From Bordetella parapertussis (GTDB lineage: Bacteria > Bacteroidota > Bacteroidia > Chitinophagales > Chitinophagaceae): a stretch of DNA of 64,000 nucleotides. Positions 9,083 to 17,333 of the stretch are shown here, in pieces. Under the pieces are notes generated by a model, which saw only the letters and a list, made by a program, of their open reading frames with translations, had not been told where the DNA came from and ran no database searches. The stretch lies in the NCBI GenBank assembly GCA_943331005.2, contig CALQJX020000015.1:1-64000 (forward strand). The letters run 5' to 3'. The number at the start of each line of letters is the position of its first letter. Within the stretch, counting starts at the first letter, position 1. The position numbers and the translations under genes were made by a program.

Positions 9083-9373
9083 ATGCGCCGTAATGTACCT
9101 ATAGTTGGTTTTATTGTTGGCATGTTGATGCCGCTTCTTGGTTTCCTGGTGGTATATCTGCTATGGTTCCGAGGCCGGGATATCGGATCTGTGCTCAGTG
9201 TCATCCTACACGACAGACAGACCGCACCCAAAGTGCTCACGCTGAGTCTTTTGGCCAATCTGATACCTTTTGTTTACTGCAATACCAAGCGTCTGGACTA
9301 TGCCATGAAGGGTATAGTGATAGCCACCATGCTTTATGCCCTGTTCGTAGTGTTCATCATGTTTGTCTGGTAA
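9083..9373 (+). CDS. Small membrane protein upstream of lpxB, unknown function
   Basis: The 96-residue product has about three hydrophobic segments (residues 4-22, about 44-58 and 75-95) separated by short charged turns (RGRD, NTKRLD), so it is an integral inner-membrane protein. The ATG at 9083 puts two Arg just before the first membrane segment; an earlier ATG at 9041 would add 14 residues without hydrophobic character. Its TAA is followed immediately by the lpxB ATG, so the two are surely co-transcribed and may be translationally coupled. A role in envelope or lipid A metabolism is inferred only from this coupling. Confidence 0.7.
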   Translation: MRRNVPIVGFIVGMLMPLLGFLVVYLLWFRGRDIGSVLSVILHDRQTAPKVLTLSLLANLIPFVYCNTKRLDYAMKGIVIATMLYALFVVFIMFVW

Positions 9374-10477
9374 ATGCGTTACTACATTATAGCCGGTGAG
9401 GCCAGCGGAGACCTGCATGGCAGCAACCTGGTGAAGGCGATTCACCGGAAAGATGCTGCTGCAGATATAAGATGCTGGGGCGGCGACAAGATGGAAGCTG
9501 CAGGAGCCACACTGGTAAAACACTACCGCGAGCTCGCCTTTATGGGTTTTGTAGAGGTGCTGATGCACCTGCGCACCATTCTCCGCAATATTACTATCTG
9601 CAAAAAAGATATTACTGACTACCGGCCCGATGTGCTGGTGCTTATAGATTATCCGGGCTTCAACCTGCGCATCGCAGAGTGGGCCAGGCAGCAGGGCATT
9701 AAAGTAGTCTACTACATTTCTCCGCAGGTTTGGGCTTGGAAGGAAAAACGCGTGAAGCAGATAAAACGCGATGTGGACAAGATGCTGGTGATACTGCCTT
9801 TTGAAGTGGATTTTTACAAGACCTGGAATTATCCGGTAACCTATGTGGGGCATCCGCTGATAGAGGTGGTGCAACACGAAAAAGAAACACCTGCAACACC
9901 ACTACCTGCTGATAAGCCTTTGATCGCATTGCTGCCCGGTAGCCGTGGGCAGGAGATAAAAGTGAAGCTGCCCATAATGCTGCAGCTGGCAGATAAATTT
10001 CCGCAGTATCGTTTTGCGGTAGCACAGGCCCCTTCTCAGCCCGATGAGCTCTATAATGAGCTGATAGGTGGCAAGGATGTGCTGCTGGTAAAGGGACATA
10101 CCTACAATCTGCTGAAGCAGGCAACAGCCGCACTGGTGACCAGCGGCACTGCCACGCTGGAAACAGCGCTGTTTGGTGTGCCGCAGGTGGTTTGCTACAA
10201 GGGCAATGCCATATCCTTCTGGCTGGCTACCAAGCTGGTGAAGGTGAAATACATTTCGCTGGTGAACCTGATCATGGATAAACCTGTGGTAACAGAGCTG
10301 ATACAGGACGAGCTTACTGCCGCCAATCTGGAGGCAGAGCTGGGCAAGCTGCTGCAGGAAGGCACTTACAAACAGGAATTACTTGCCGACTACAAAACAC
10401 TGTGGGACAAACTGGGCAGCAGCAATGCATCTGCCAATGCAGCCGATGCCATCATTGCGGTAGCAGCCGGTAAGTAG
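9374..10477 (+). CDS. lpxB: Lipid-A-disaccharide synthase
   Basis: The 367-residue GT-B enzyme joins UDP-2,3-diacylglucosamine and lipid X to form the beta-1,6 lipid A disaccharide at the inner membrane. Family signatures seen are AGEASGDLHG (7-16), IDYPGFNLR, YYISPQVWAWK, TYVGHPLIE, LLPGSRGQEI and the C-terminal VTSGTATLETALFGVPQVV. It starts directly after the stop of the small membrane protein. The length is typical (about 365-385). It implies that the organism makes lipid A-based LPS, in keeping with lptD at 26.6 kb. The gene converges on the next one with only 5 bases between stops. Confidence 0.96.
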   Translation: MRYYIIAGEASGDLHGSNLVKAIHRKDAAADIRCWGGDKMEAAGATLVKHYRELAFMGFVEVLMHLRTILRNITICKKDITDYRPDVLVLIDYPGFNLRIAEWARQQGIKVVYYISPQVWAWKEKRVKQIKRDVDKMLVILPFEVDFYKTWNYPVTYVGHPLIEVVQHEKETPATPLPADKPLIALLPGSRGQEIKVKLPIMLQLADKFPQYRFAVAQAPSQPDELYNELIGGKDVLLVKGHTYNLLKQATAALVTSGTATLETALFGVPQVVCYKGNAISFWLATKLVKVKYISLVNLIMDKPVVTELIQDELTAANLEAELGKLLQEGTYKQELLADYKTLWDKLGSSNASANAADAIIAVAAGK

Positions 10478-10482
10478 CGTAG

Positions 10483-11190
10483 TTATTGGTTGCGGCTATA
10501 GTCTTCCTTTGCTTTTCTGATCTCCCTTTTTACTAAATAACTAAGCCCAATAGCGCCTGCTATAATTGCTATGACCATTAAGATCTTCAGCAGTAGTTCT
10601 GTTTGTTCAGATACGTTGGCAAAGGAGGTAAGCGTACTGATGAGCAGCATCAATACCAGATAGCCGAACGTATAGTACTTAATGCGACTTGCTGCCCGCT
10701 TTAGTTGCGGGCTTTTGTACATTTTTATTTCTTCTTCGGTAGGGGCGGTGTCTATGATCGAATTGGGGGTGGTTTTGGCTGTAATAGCTGATCTTACCTC
10801 TGGTATGTTGCGCTGCATTTTTACATAAATCGTATGCGTAGTGCCATCATCGAAGTAGAGCACTATGGCGTCCATTGCCTGGGCAGCCCATAAGAAGCGG
10901 AAAGGTTCTTTGCAATCCAGCTTCACGTTTTGCAGCTGCGACCAGAAATAGGTCCTGCCATTGAATTGTATGCCGTCATCGCTGAAGGTGATGACGGGCG
11001 TTTTCATTGTGTATGCATAGACTGAATAGATGCCCAGGCCGAAGAATACGAGAGCGAATGCGATCATAGTATAATCGGTCTCTTTTGATGTGGCAACGAA
11101 TACGAGCAACGTACCCAGGCCGAAGCTGAGCAGCAGGATAAAGAACTGGCTAAAATAGAATGAAGCATTTCTGCCCGAGCGAATGTACAT
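10483..11190 (-). CDS. Four-TM membrane protein with PH-like cytoplasmic domain
   Basis: The 235-residue protein has two N-terminal hydrophobic segments (about 10-30 and 38-60), a central soluble region, and two C-terminal segments (about 170-190 and 200-222). The central part (IVTFSDDGIQFN-type beta strands, then LQNVKLD and VLYFDDGTTH) resembles the bacterial PH-like folds of many small Bacteroidota membrane proteins. This is a visual assignment, not a motif hit. The last residues are basic and polar. It has its own orientation between lpxB and gcvP and no evident partner. Function is unknown. Confidence 0.72.
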   Translation of the reverse strand: MYIRSGRNASFYFSQFFILLLSFGLGTLLVFVATSKETDYTMIAFALVFFGLGIYSVYAYTMKTPVITFSDDGIQFNGRTYFWSQLQNVKLDCKEPFRFLWAAQAMDAIVLYFDDGTTHTIYVKMQRNIPEVRSAITAKTTPNSIIDTAPTEEEIKMYKSPQLKRAASRIKYYTFGYLVLMLLISTLTSFANVSEQTELLLKILMVIAIIAGAIGLSYLVKREIRKAKEDYSRNQ

Positions 11191-11252
11191 GGGTGTTTGT
11201 TGTGCTGTAAAAGTAGGCTACATGTGCCTAAAACGAAAGGGGTTTATAAACA

Positions 11253-11280
11253 AGAAGCCCGCTGGTGTCAGAGGGCTTCT
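11253..11280 (-). terminator. Rho-independent terminator of gcvP
   Basis: An 8-bp stem (11253-11260 with 11273-11280) lies 24 bases after the gcvP stop and is followed by a moderately T-rich minus-strand stretch. Confidence 0.7.
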
Positions 11281-11303
11281 TAAAGGTATTCTGAATTGTA
11301 TGA

Positions 11304-14180
11304 TTATGCGTAAGACTCTGTAGGCTCGCAGGTACAAACCAGATTACGGTCGCCGTAGGTGTTGTTCACACGGGCTACGCTAGGCCAGAATTTGTTGTTC
11401 CTTACATATGGCAGCGGATAAGCGGCAACTTCGCGGCTGTAGCTGTGGCTCCACTCGGTTGCAGTTACTGCAAACTGAGTGTGGGGTGCATTCTTCAGCG
11501 GGTTGTCGTGTTTGTCCATTTTACCTTCTTCTATTGCGCGGATCTCTGCACGAATGCCGAGGAGCGCATCACAGAAGCGATCCAGTTCAGCCTTGTCTTC
11601 GCTTTCTGTAGGCTCTATCATGATAGTGCCGGCAACAGGGAAGCTCATGGTTGGTGCATGGAAGCCATAGTCGATGAGGCGTTTTGCAACGTCTTCAGCT
11701 TCTATTTCTGCAGACTTTTTGAACGGACGCAGATCCACGATGAATTCGTGAGCGCAGGTGCCACCGGTACCGGTATACAGAATGTCGAAATCGTTCTGCA
11801 GGCGGGCACGCATGTAGTTGGCGTTGAGTATTGCGAACTCTGTAGCGCTGCGAACGCCAGTAGATCCCAGCATGCGGATGTATGCGTAAGAGATAAGCAG
11901 GATGCTTGCAGAACCAAATGGTGCAGCAGATACTGCGTTTGCAGGTTTGCCTGCAGTGTTGCTGGTATTGAAGACGTGACCCGGCAGGAATGGAGCCAGG
12001 TGCTGCTTTACGCAGATAGGGCCCATGCCTGGTCCGCCACCACCGTGAGGGATAGCGAAGGTCTTGTGCAGATTGAGGTGACAAACGTCGGCACCAATGA
12101 GACCCGGAGCGGTAAGACCTACCTGGGCGTTCATGTTGGCACCATCCATATATACCTGACCACCGTGCTGATGCACGATGTCGGTAATGTCTTTTACCGT
12201 TTCTTCATATACGCCGTAAGTAGAAGGGTAGGTGATCATTACACCCGCCAGGTTGTCGGCATGCTGAATAGCCTTAGCTTTAAAGTCTTCTACATCTATA
12301 TAGCCGTTCTCCAGTGCTTTTACCACTACTACTTTGTAGCCCACCATAACTGCGCTGGCAGGGTTGGTGCCGTGTGCAGAGATAGGTATCAGTATCACGT
12401 TACGATGTTTGTCGCCGCGGCTTTCGTGGTAGCCACGAATAGAAAGCAGACCCGCATATTCGCCCTGTGCGCCACTGTTTGGCTGCAGGCTGCATGCGTC
12501 GAATGCTGTGATCTCACAGAGAGAATCAGACAATTCTTTTGCTATCTGGTGGTACCCTTCGGCCTGGCTGGCAGGTGCAAACGGGTGCATCTTGCTCCAC
12601 TCAGGCCAGCTGAGCGGCATCATTTCTGTTGCAGCGTTCAGCTTCATGGTGCAGCTACCCAGAGATATCATGCTGGTGTTCAGGCTCAGGTCCTTGTTTT
12701 CCAGCATTTTTATGTAGCGCATCATCTGCGACTCGCTATGGTGACTGTTGAACACCTGATGCGTGAGGAAGCTGCTGGTACGTGTAAGTGCAGCAGGAAT
12801 GTGCGACAGAGAAGTATGCTCATCTATAGAGAAGGAAGCAGGCTCTTCGTTGCCCAGTACTGCATGAATGATATTGAGCAGATCAGATGAAGTGGTAGTC
12901 TCATCGAGCGAGATACCGATCTGGTTGTTGGCAAAGTAGCGGAAGTTGATGTTCATAGCTTCTGCAGTAGTGCGAACAGCATTGCTGTCGGCTACAGTTA
13001 CCACTATGGTATCGAAGAAGCTGTTGCTGTGCAGTTTGAGGCCGGCAGCAGCAAATGTGTCGCCCAGTACCTGTGAAAGCAATGCAACCCTTTTAGCTAT
13101 GTCTTTCAGTCCTTCAGGGCCATGATATACGGCATACATTGCAGCCATATTGGCCAGCAGTGCCTGCGCAGTACATATGTTTGAAGTTGCTTTTTCCCTT
13201 TTGATGTGCTGCTCGCGTGTGCCCAGTGCCATGCGCAGTGCACGGTTGTTATTGGCATCAATGCTGATGCCTATGATACGACCAGGGATCTGGCGTTTGA
13301 AATCGTCTTTTGTAGAGAAGAAGGCAGCGTGCGGACCACCATAGCCCAGTGGCACACCAAAGCGCTGTGCAGAACCTATGGCTGCATCGGCACCGAGCTC
13401 TCCCGGAGGAGTGAGCAGGGTAAGGGCCAGCAGGTCTGTAGCCATAACCACATAACCACCCGCTTCGTGCATGGTAGCTATGAAGCCGCTGTAATCTTCT
13501 ACGCTTCCTTTATCGTTGGGGTACTGCAATATAGCACCGAAGTAGGTCTTGTCGAGGTCAGCAATACGGTAGTCGCCATATACAACCTCTATGCCCAATG
13601 GAGTAGCGCGGGTAACGATAACGTCTTTTGTCTGCGGGAACACATCGTGATCTACGAAGAACTTAGGACGGTCGGGGTTCTGCGAATCTTTATTGGCAGT
13701 GTGGAAGAACATGTTCATTGCTTCTGCAGCGGCAGTAGCCTCATCGAGCAGAGAAGCGTTGGTGATAGGCAGGCCTGTGAGGTCGCTTACCACGGTCTGG
13801 TAGTTAATGAGGCTTTCCAGACGACCCTGGCTTATTTCGGCCTGATAGGGAGTATACTGAGTATACCATCCCGGGTTTTCGAAAATGTTGCGCAGTATTA
13901 CGCTTGGGGTATGAGTATCGTAATATCCTTGTCCGATGTAGCTTTTGCAAACCTTGTTTTTCAGAGAAGTTTCCTTCAGCTGTGCCAGGTATTCGGCTTC
14001 GCTCACCCCTGCCGGTATACGCAGGTTGTGGTCCATGCGTATAGCCTGTGGCACTGTGCGGCCAATCAGCTCGTCCAGGCTTTCTACGCCTATGGTACTG
14101 AGCATTACTTTTGTGTCATTTTCGTTGGGCCCTATATGGCGTCCAATGAATTCTGCACTCTGTTTCGAAAACAAGTTCAT
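11304..14180 (-). CDS. gcvP: Glycine dehydrogenase (decarboxylating), P-protein
   Basis: The 958-residue protein is the single-chain (fused alpha/beta) P-protein of the glycine cleavage system. It decarboxylates glycine with pyridoxal phosphate and passes the aminomethyl group to lipoylated H-protein. The PLP lysine is Lys706 in HLNLHKTF, followed by the glycine-rich [13 protein letters not shown] loop. The N-terminus [10 protein letters not shown], the central [10 protein letters not shown] and [12 protein letters not shown] are all typical. The length is normal for the fused form. gcvT and gcvH are not in the window. Large open frames on the opposite strand are shadows of this gene. Confidence 0.97.
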   Translation of the reverse strand: MNLFSKQSAEFIGRHIGPNENDTKVMLSTIGVESLDELIGRTVPQAIRMDHNLRIPAGVSEAEYLAQLKETSLKNKVCKSYIGQGYYDTHTPSVILRNIFENPGWYTQYTPYQAEISQGRLESLINYQTVVSDLTGLPITNASLLDEATAAAEAMNMFFHTANKDSQNPDRPKFFVDHDVFPQTKDVIVTRATPLGIEVVYGDYRIADLDKTYFGAILQYPNDKGSVEDYSGFIATMHEAGGYVVMATDLLALTLLTPPGELGADAAIGSAQRFGVPLGYGGPHAAFFSTKDDFKRQIPGRIIGISIDANNNRALRMALGTREQHIKREKATSNICTAQALLANMAAMYAVYHGPEGLKDIAKRVALLSQVLGDTFAAAGLKLHSNSFFDTIVVTVADSNAVRTTAEAMNINFRYFANNQIGISLDETTTSSDLLNIIHAVLGNEEPASFSIDEHTSLSHIPAALTRTSSFLTHQVFNSHHSESQMMRYIKMLENKDLSLNTSMISLGSCTMKLNAATEMMPLSWPEWSKMHPFAPASQAEGYHQIAKELSDSLCEITAFDACSLQPNSGAQGEYAGLLSIRGYHESRGDKHRNVILIPISAHGTNPASAVMVGYKVVVVKALENGYIDVEDFKAKAIQHADNLAGVMITYPSTYGVYEETVKDITDIVHQHGGQVYMDGANMNAQVGLTAPGLIGADVCHLNLHKTFAIPHGGGGPGMGPICVKQHLAPFLPGHVFNTSNTAGKPANAVSAAPFGSASILLISYAYIRMLGSTGVRSATEFAILNANYMRARLQNDFDILYTGTGGTCAHEFIVDLRPFKKSAEIEAEDVAKRLIDYGFHAPTMSFPVAGTIMIEPTESEDKAELDRFCDALLGIRAEIRAIEEGKMDKHDNPLKNAPHTQFAVTATEWSHSYSREVAAYPLPYVRNNKFWPSVARVNNTYGDRNLVCTCEPTESYA

Positions 14181-14513
14181 AAAATGGTATTAAGAATGGT
14201 ATAGAAATAATACACTTTAATAAGAGGTGCAAAGATAAATTTTTAATAACAAATATGGCTATGAACAAATAGCCAATTATGCACATTACGTATTGGCTTT
14301 ATTGTTATTTTAAACAAATGCATTGCCTGCTCTGATAATCAATATACTGCCGTACAGGTATGGCAGAGCGCGATATGTGCAGCAGGAAGCAAAGGAGTAA
14401 AACAGGGAGTGGCTTTGTGATTTTTTTTAATGCCTTAATTAATGTTGCCCCTTTGTTTTATTATTCGGATATTTGTTTTTATCTTTCCGAGCTATATAAT
14501 AAAATTTCAAGCA
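14181..14513. other. Intergenic region between gcvP and the DUF6089-type gene
   Basis: This AT-rich spacer between divergent genes contains the gcvP promoter element at 14230-14237. Towards the right it has T-rich sequence with a TATCTTTC at 14480-14487, one base off the -7 consensus, that could serve the rightward gene. No hairpin, RNA gene or plausible small reading frame was seen. Confidence 0.5.
14230..14237 (-). promoter_or_regulatory. Predicted -7 promoter element for gcvP
   Basis: TATCTTTG on the minus strand, 49 bases upstream of the gcvP ATG, fits TAnnTTTG. The -33 TTG is not at ideal distance. Confidence 0.5.
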
Positions 14514-15374
14514 TTGAAACGACTAATACTCTCATTGGTTTTGTTACTTCCTTTGTGCCTCGGGGCGCAGGAAACGCACCATGAAATAGGACTGGGCCTT
14601 GGCCTTTCCAATTATTACGGTGATCTGCAACCAAAGTTTTTCGCGTCTGATGGCTACAGGCCTATGGCAACGATACTGTATAAGTTCTTTGCTAGCCCGC
14701 GCATAGGGTTACGTACAGGTGTTTCTTACACGCAGATCACAGCTGCCGACAGTAACAGCCGTATACCTATCAATCAGGCAAGAAATCTCAGCTTTACCTC
14801 GAATGTATTTGAGTTTCACGGTGCACTGGAGCTGAACCTGCTGCCGGTAGATGTGCTGCACAGAAAGGTATCTCCTTATCTGTTTGGTGGTATCGGTGTG
14901 TTCTACTTCAATCCGTTTGCAGAAGATTACAGCGGCAACAAACATTTCCTTCGTCCGTTGAGTACAGAAGGTCAGGGTTTGCCTATGTATCCCGACCGTA
15001 AGCAGTACAGCCTAGTCAATATGGCTTTCCCATTTGGTGGTGGTGTTAAGTTTTTCATAGGCAAAACACTTATGATCACTCCGGAGATCGGCTTCCGCTA
15101 CACCAATACAGACTATCTGGATGATGTGAGCAAGTCTTACGTGAATATGGACACTCTGCAGGCATACAAGGGCAAGCTGGCAAGCGCCATGTCTTTCCGT
15201 GGTGATAAAAAGACTGAGTGGGATGGCAACAAACCAAACTATGGCTATCAGCGCGGCGACAGCAAGGCAAACGACTGGTATTGGTGGACAAACATCACTG
15301 TTACTGTTTATTTCCGTTCTTTCGGTAATCAGCGTCCGTATACAAAAACAAAATGCCCTGGCTTCTACAGGTAA
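14514..15374 (+). CDS. Outer-membrane beta-barrel protein, DUF6089-like
   Basis: The 286-residue form starting at the TTG at 14514 has a clean signal peptide (Lys-Arg, then LILSLVLLLPLCL, then Gly-Ala-Gln). It continues into a small outer-membrane barrel: GLGLGLSNYYGDLQ, repeated aromatic/alternating strands, and a typical GGGVKFFIG...ITPEIGFRYT strand pair. An in-frame ATG exists at 14442, but it would prefix 24 residues that make a poor leader; hence the TTG choice. Proteins of this shape in Bacteroidota are annotated DUF6089, and some relatives belong to T9SS/gliding-related envelope sets. The specific function is unknown. It is transcribed away from gcvP and followed by a 270-base spacer. 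Confidence 0.8.
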   Translation: MKRLILSLVLLLPLCLGAQETHHEIGLGLGLSNYYGDLQPKFFASDGYRPMATILYKFFASPRIGLRTGVSYTQITAADSNSRIPINQARNLSFTSNVFEFHGALELNLLPVDVLHRKVSPYLFGGIGVFYFNPFAEDYSGNKHFLRPLSTEGQGLPMYPDRKQYSLVNMAFPFGGGVKFFIGKTLMITPEIGFRYTNTDYLDDVSKSYVNMDTLQAYKGKLASAMSFRGDKKTEWDGNKPNYGYQRGDSKANDWYWWTNITVTVYFRSFGNQRPYTKTKCPGFYR

Positions 15375-15650
15375 TTGACCCTGTAGTACATCAGTTCATT
15401 CAAACTTATAGTAAATGTTGCAACCGGCACAGGCTTGTTGCAACATTTTCGTTTTGGAGGTAAGTGATACACTACCCTTTATGTTTTCCATTCTATTTTG
15501 AGTGCTTTTACCTTTGTGATAACTGATTTTAAAGGAATACTGCCTGTTCATTGGCATGGGCTGTCGGTTACAAGTTAATACATGTTACCAGCTATGTTGG
15601 TCAGATTCAACCTGTATAAAGCAGCTTTATAAGGAGCAAATACAAATGAA
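15375..15650. other. Intergenic spacer without recognised features
   Basis: Between the barrel gene and the lepB terminator I see no promoter-like, RNA-like or coding signal. A short direct echo of GTTGCAAC appears near 15417-15446 but forms no stable terminator. Confidence 0.4.
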
Positions 15651-15680
15651 AAAAGCCATTCCGGGGAGGGAATGGCTTTT
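15651..15680 (-). terminator. Rho-independent terminator of lepB
   Basis: A 12-bp perfect stem (15651-15662 with 15669-15680) and a 6-base loop, with a minus-strand T run after it, lies 26 bases past the lepB stop. Confidence 0.85.
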
Positions 15681-15706
15681 CAGGTAATAAATTATTTGAG
15701 CTCGAA

Positions 15707-16906
15707 TTATTGCTCCAGAGAGTGTATGCCATGCAGCAATCTCTTCCAGCGGATGCCATTTTCGCCATAGCTAAGCCATACGAACCATGCCTTACCCACC
15801 ACGTGATCTTCGGGAACAAAGCCCCAGTAGCGGGAATCGAGTGAATTGTGACGATTGTCGCCCATCATCCAATAGTAGTTCATTTTGAAGGTATAGGAAG
15901 TTGCTTCCTTGCCGTTGATGATGATCTTACCGTTTGTTTCTTCCAGCGTATTGCCTTCGTAATTGCGTATGATACGGCGGTACAGCGCTATATTCTGAGC
16001 GGTAAGTGTAACTGAAGTTCCCTCTTTAGGAATGGTGAGCGGTCCGAAATTGTCCCTGTTCCACTTGTAGTTGGCCGTATCCTGCGGGAACACCCATTCG
16101 AACGGCTGATCGCCAACCGCACCTGCGGCCTGTTCCAGATAAGGGGCTACAGCTACCACATTGGTGGCTTTTTGCACCTGTGCTACCTGGCAGTTCTCCA
16201 GGTTGTATTTATAATGTGCAGCATCGATCCTTTCCACAAACTCAATATTGTCATCTACTATAGGTGCAGCACCATTTGTAGTAACCAGGTGTGTGATCTT
16301 GGAGTGCGGGAACAAAGGAGCAGCAGCACCATTGATGTGAGCTATTCCATTTTTGATCTCCAGTACGTCTCCGGGCACAGCCACACAACGTTTGATATAG
16401 TTTTCTTTCTTATCTACCGGACGGGTAATGATATGAAACCTGTTATGTACCTCGTCGTGGCCCATTGCCCTGCAGTAGGTGTAATAATCCTGATCGGGAT
16501 ATTCTGTAATTACGGTATCGCCGGCAGGGAAGTTGAAAACCACCACATCGTTGCGGGTAACATGCCCGAAACCCGGAATGCGGTGATAATTCCATTGTAC
16601 CGCCTCGGTATAGGACTTTCCTCCTATAAGAGGCATAGTATTATGTACCAGAGGCAATGCAACCGGGGTCATGGGTATGCGGGGGCCATAGGCCAGTTTG
16701 CTAACAAAAAGGTAGTCGTTCACCAGCATGGTTCCTTCCATAGAGCCGGTAGGTATTGTATATGCTTCAAAAAAGAAGGTACGAATGATGGTTGCAGCCA
16801 CAACAGCAAACAAACCAGCATCCAGCCATTCTCTGGCTACAGATTTTTTCTTCTTTGGGGTGGTCTTTTCCCCGGGGGTTATTTCTTTATTCTTCAGGAA
16901 TGCCAT
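15707..16906 (-). CDS. lepB: Signal peptidase I, long Bacteroidota form
   Basis: The 399-residue inner-membrane protease removes signal peptides from exported proteins. A basic cytoplasmic N-terminus is followed by one membrane helix (about 30-47). The catalytic Ser55 lies in TIPTGSMEGTM and the general-base Lys172 in YIKRCVAVPGD. The conserved C-terminal box MMGDNRHNSLDSRYWGFVPEDHVVG is split by no insertion. Compared with E. coli LepB, a long insertion lies between the catalytic boxes, common in this phylum. Upstream at 16927 is a TACTTTTG element. It serves the many signal-peptide proteins seen in the window. Confidence 0.96.
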   Translation of the reverse strand: MAFLKNKEITPGEKTTPKKKKSVAREWLDAGLFAVVAATIIRTFFFEAYTIPTGSMEGTMLVNDYLFVSKLAYGPRIPMTPVALPLVHNTMPLIGGKSYTEAVQWNYHRIPGFGHVTRNDVVVFNFPAGDTVITEYPDQDYYTYCRAMGHDEVHNRFHIITRPVDKKENYIKRCVAVPGDVLEIKNGIAHINGAAAPLFPHSKITHLVTTNGAAPIVDDNIEFVERIDAAHYKYNLENCQVAQVQKATNVVAVAPYLEQAAGAVGDQPFEWVFPQDTANYKWNRDNFGPLTIPKEGTSVTLTAQNIALYRRIIRNYEGNTLEETNGKIIINGKEATSYTFKMNYYWMMGDNRHNSLDSRYWGFVPEDHVVGKAWFVWLSYGENGIRWKRLLHGIHSLEQ

Positions 16907-16926
16907 GCAGGTAATAATGTTATTCT

Positions 16927-16934
16927 CAAAAGTA
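16927..16934 (-). promoter_or_regulatory. Predicted -7 promoter element for lepB
   Basis: TACTTTTG on the minus strand, 20 bases before the lepB ATG, fits TAnnTTTG. Confidence 0.4.
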
Positions 16935-17282
16935 ACAACTTCCGTTACATTTTATTGTATAGGTAGGTGTATGCAGAGATATTTAACAAAAGGCCATGCT
17001 ACAATAGAGATAAGTAGCTCTGTCTGTAGTATTTGTCATTAATTCATAATGATATATGTATACTGCTGGTATGACCAGAATCATCTAGTATATGAAAAGC
17101 AATGAAATAGATATTGAATTGTTAAATTTGTGAGAAAACTGTACCCAAAATAAACATTTTTAGCTAAAAAGTGCCCTAAAATGACCTGAAAATGACGATT
17201 TCTTTCAAATATTTTTTGTTATGAGTTATTACAATTGTTACTAAATTCTTTTTTATAGTGGGCGAAAATGAACATTTGACCG

Positions 17283-17290
17283 TATATTTG
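17283..17290 (+). promoter_or_regulatory. Predicted -7 promoter element for the large T9SS protein
   Basis: TATATTTG is an exact TAnnTTTG match 43 bases before the ATG at 17334. No TTG is seen at the ideal -33 distance. Confidence 0.5.
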
Positions 17291-17333
17291 CAGCTGATTT
17301 CTAGTGTTAATATCACACTTTATTTTTTAGCTT

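Larger units (their letters stand above)
16907..17333. other. Divergent regulatory region between lepB and the large T9SS protein gene
   Basis: A 427-base AT-rich spacer. It contains the lepB -7 element (16927-16934) and a strong TATATTTG for the rightward gene at 17283-17290. A weak inverted repeat (CTGGT...ACCAG) lies at 17066-17078. No reading frame longer than a few tens of codons looks real. The size is compatible with regulation of the large surface protein. Confidence 0.5.

Noticed and set aside
11445..12890. A 481-codon open frame on the plus strand
   Set aside because: It lies fully antisense to gcvP, has no family-like motifs and unusual composition (rich in Val, Cys, His, Tyr). 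It is a shadow frame.
13206..14204. A 332-codon open frame on the plus strand
   Set aside because: Again antisense to gcvP, without recognisable domains.
14360..14584. A 74-codon frame on the plus strand
   Set aside because: It overlaps the signal peptide of the barrel gene in another frame and shows no conserved features.
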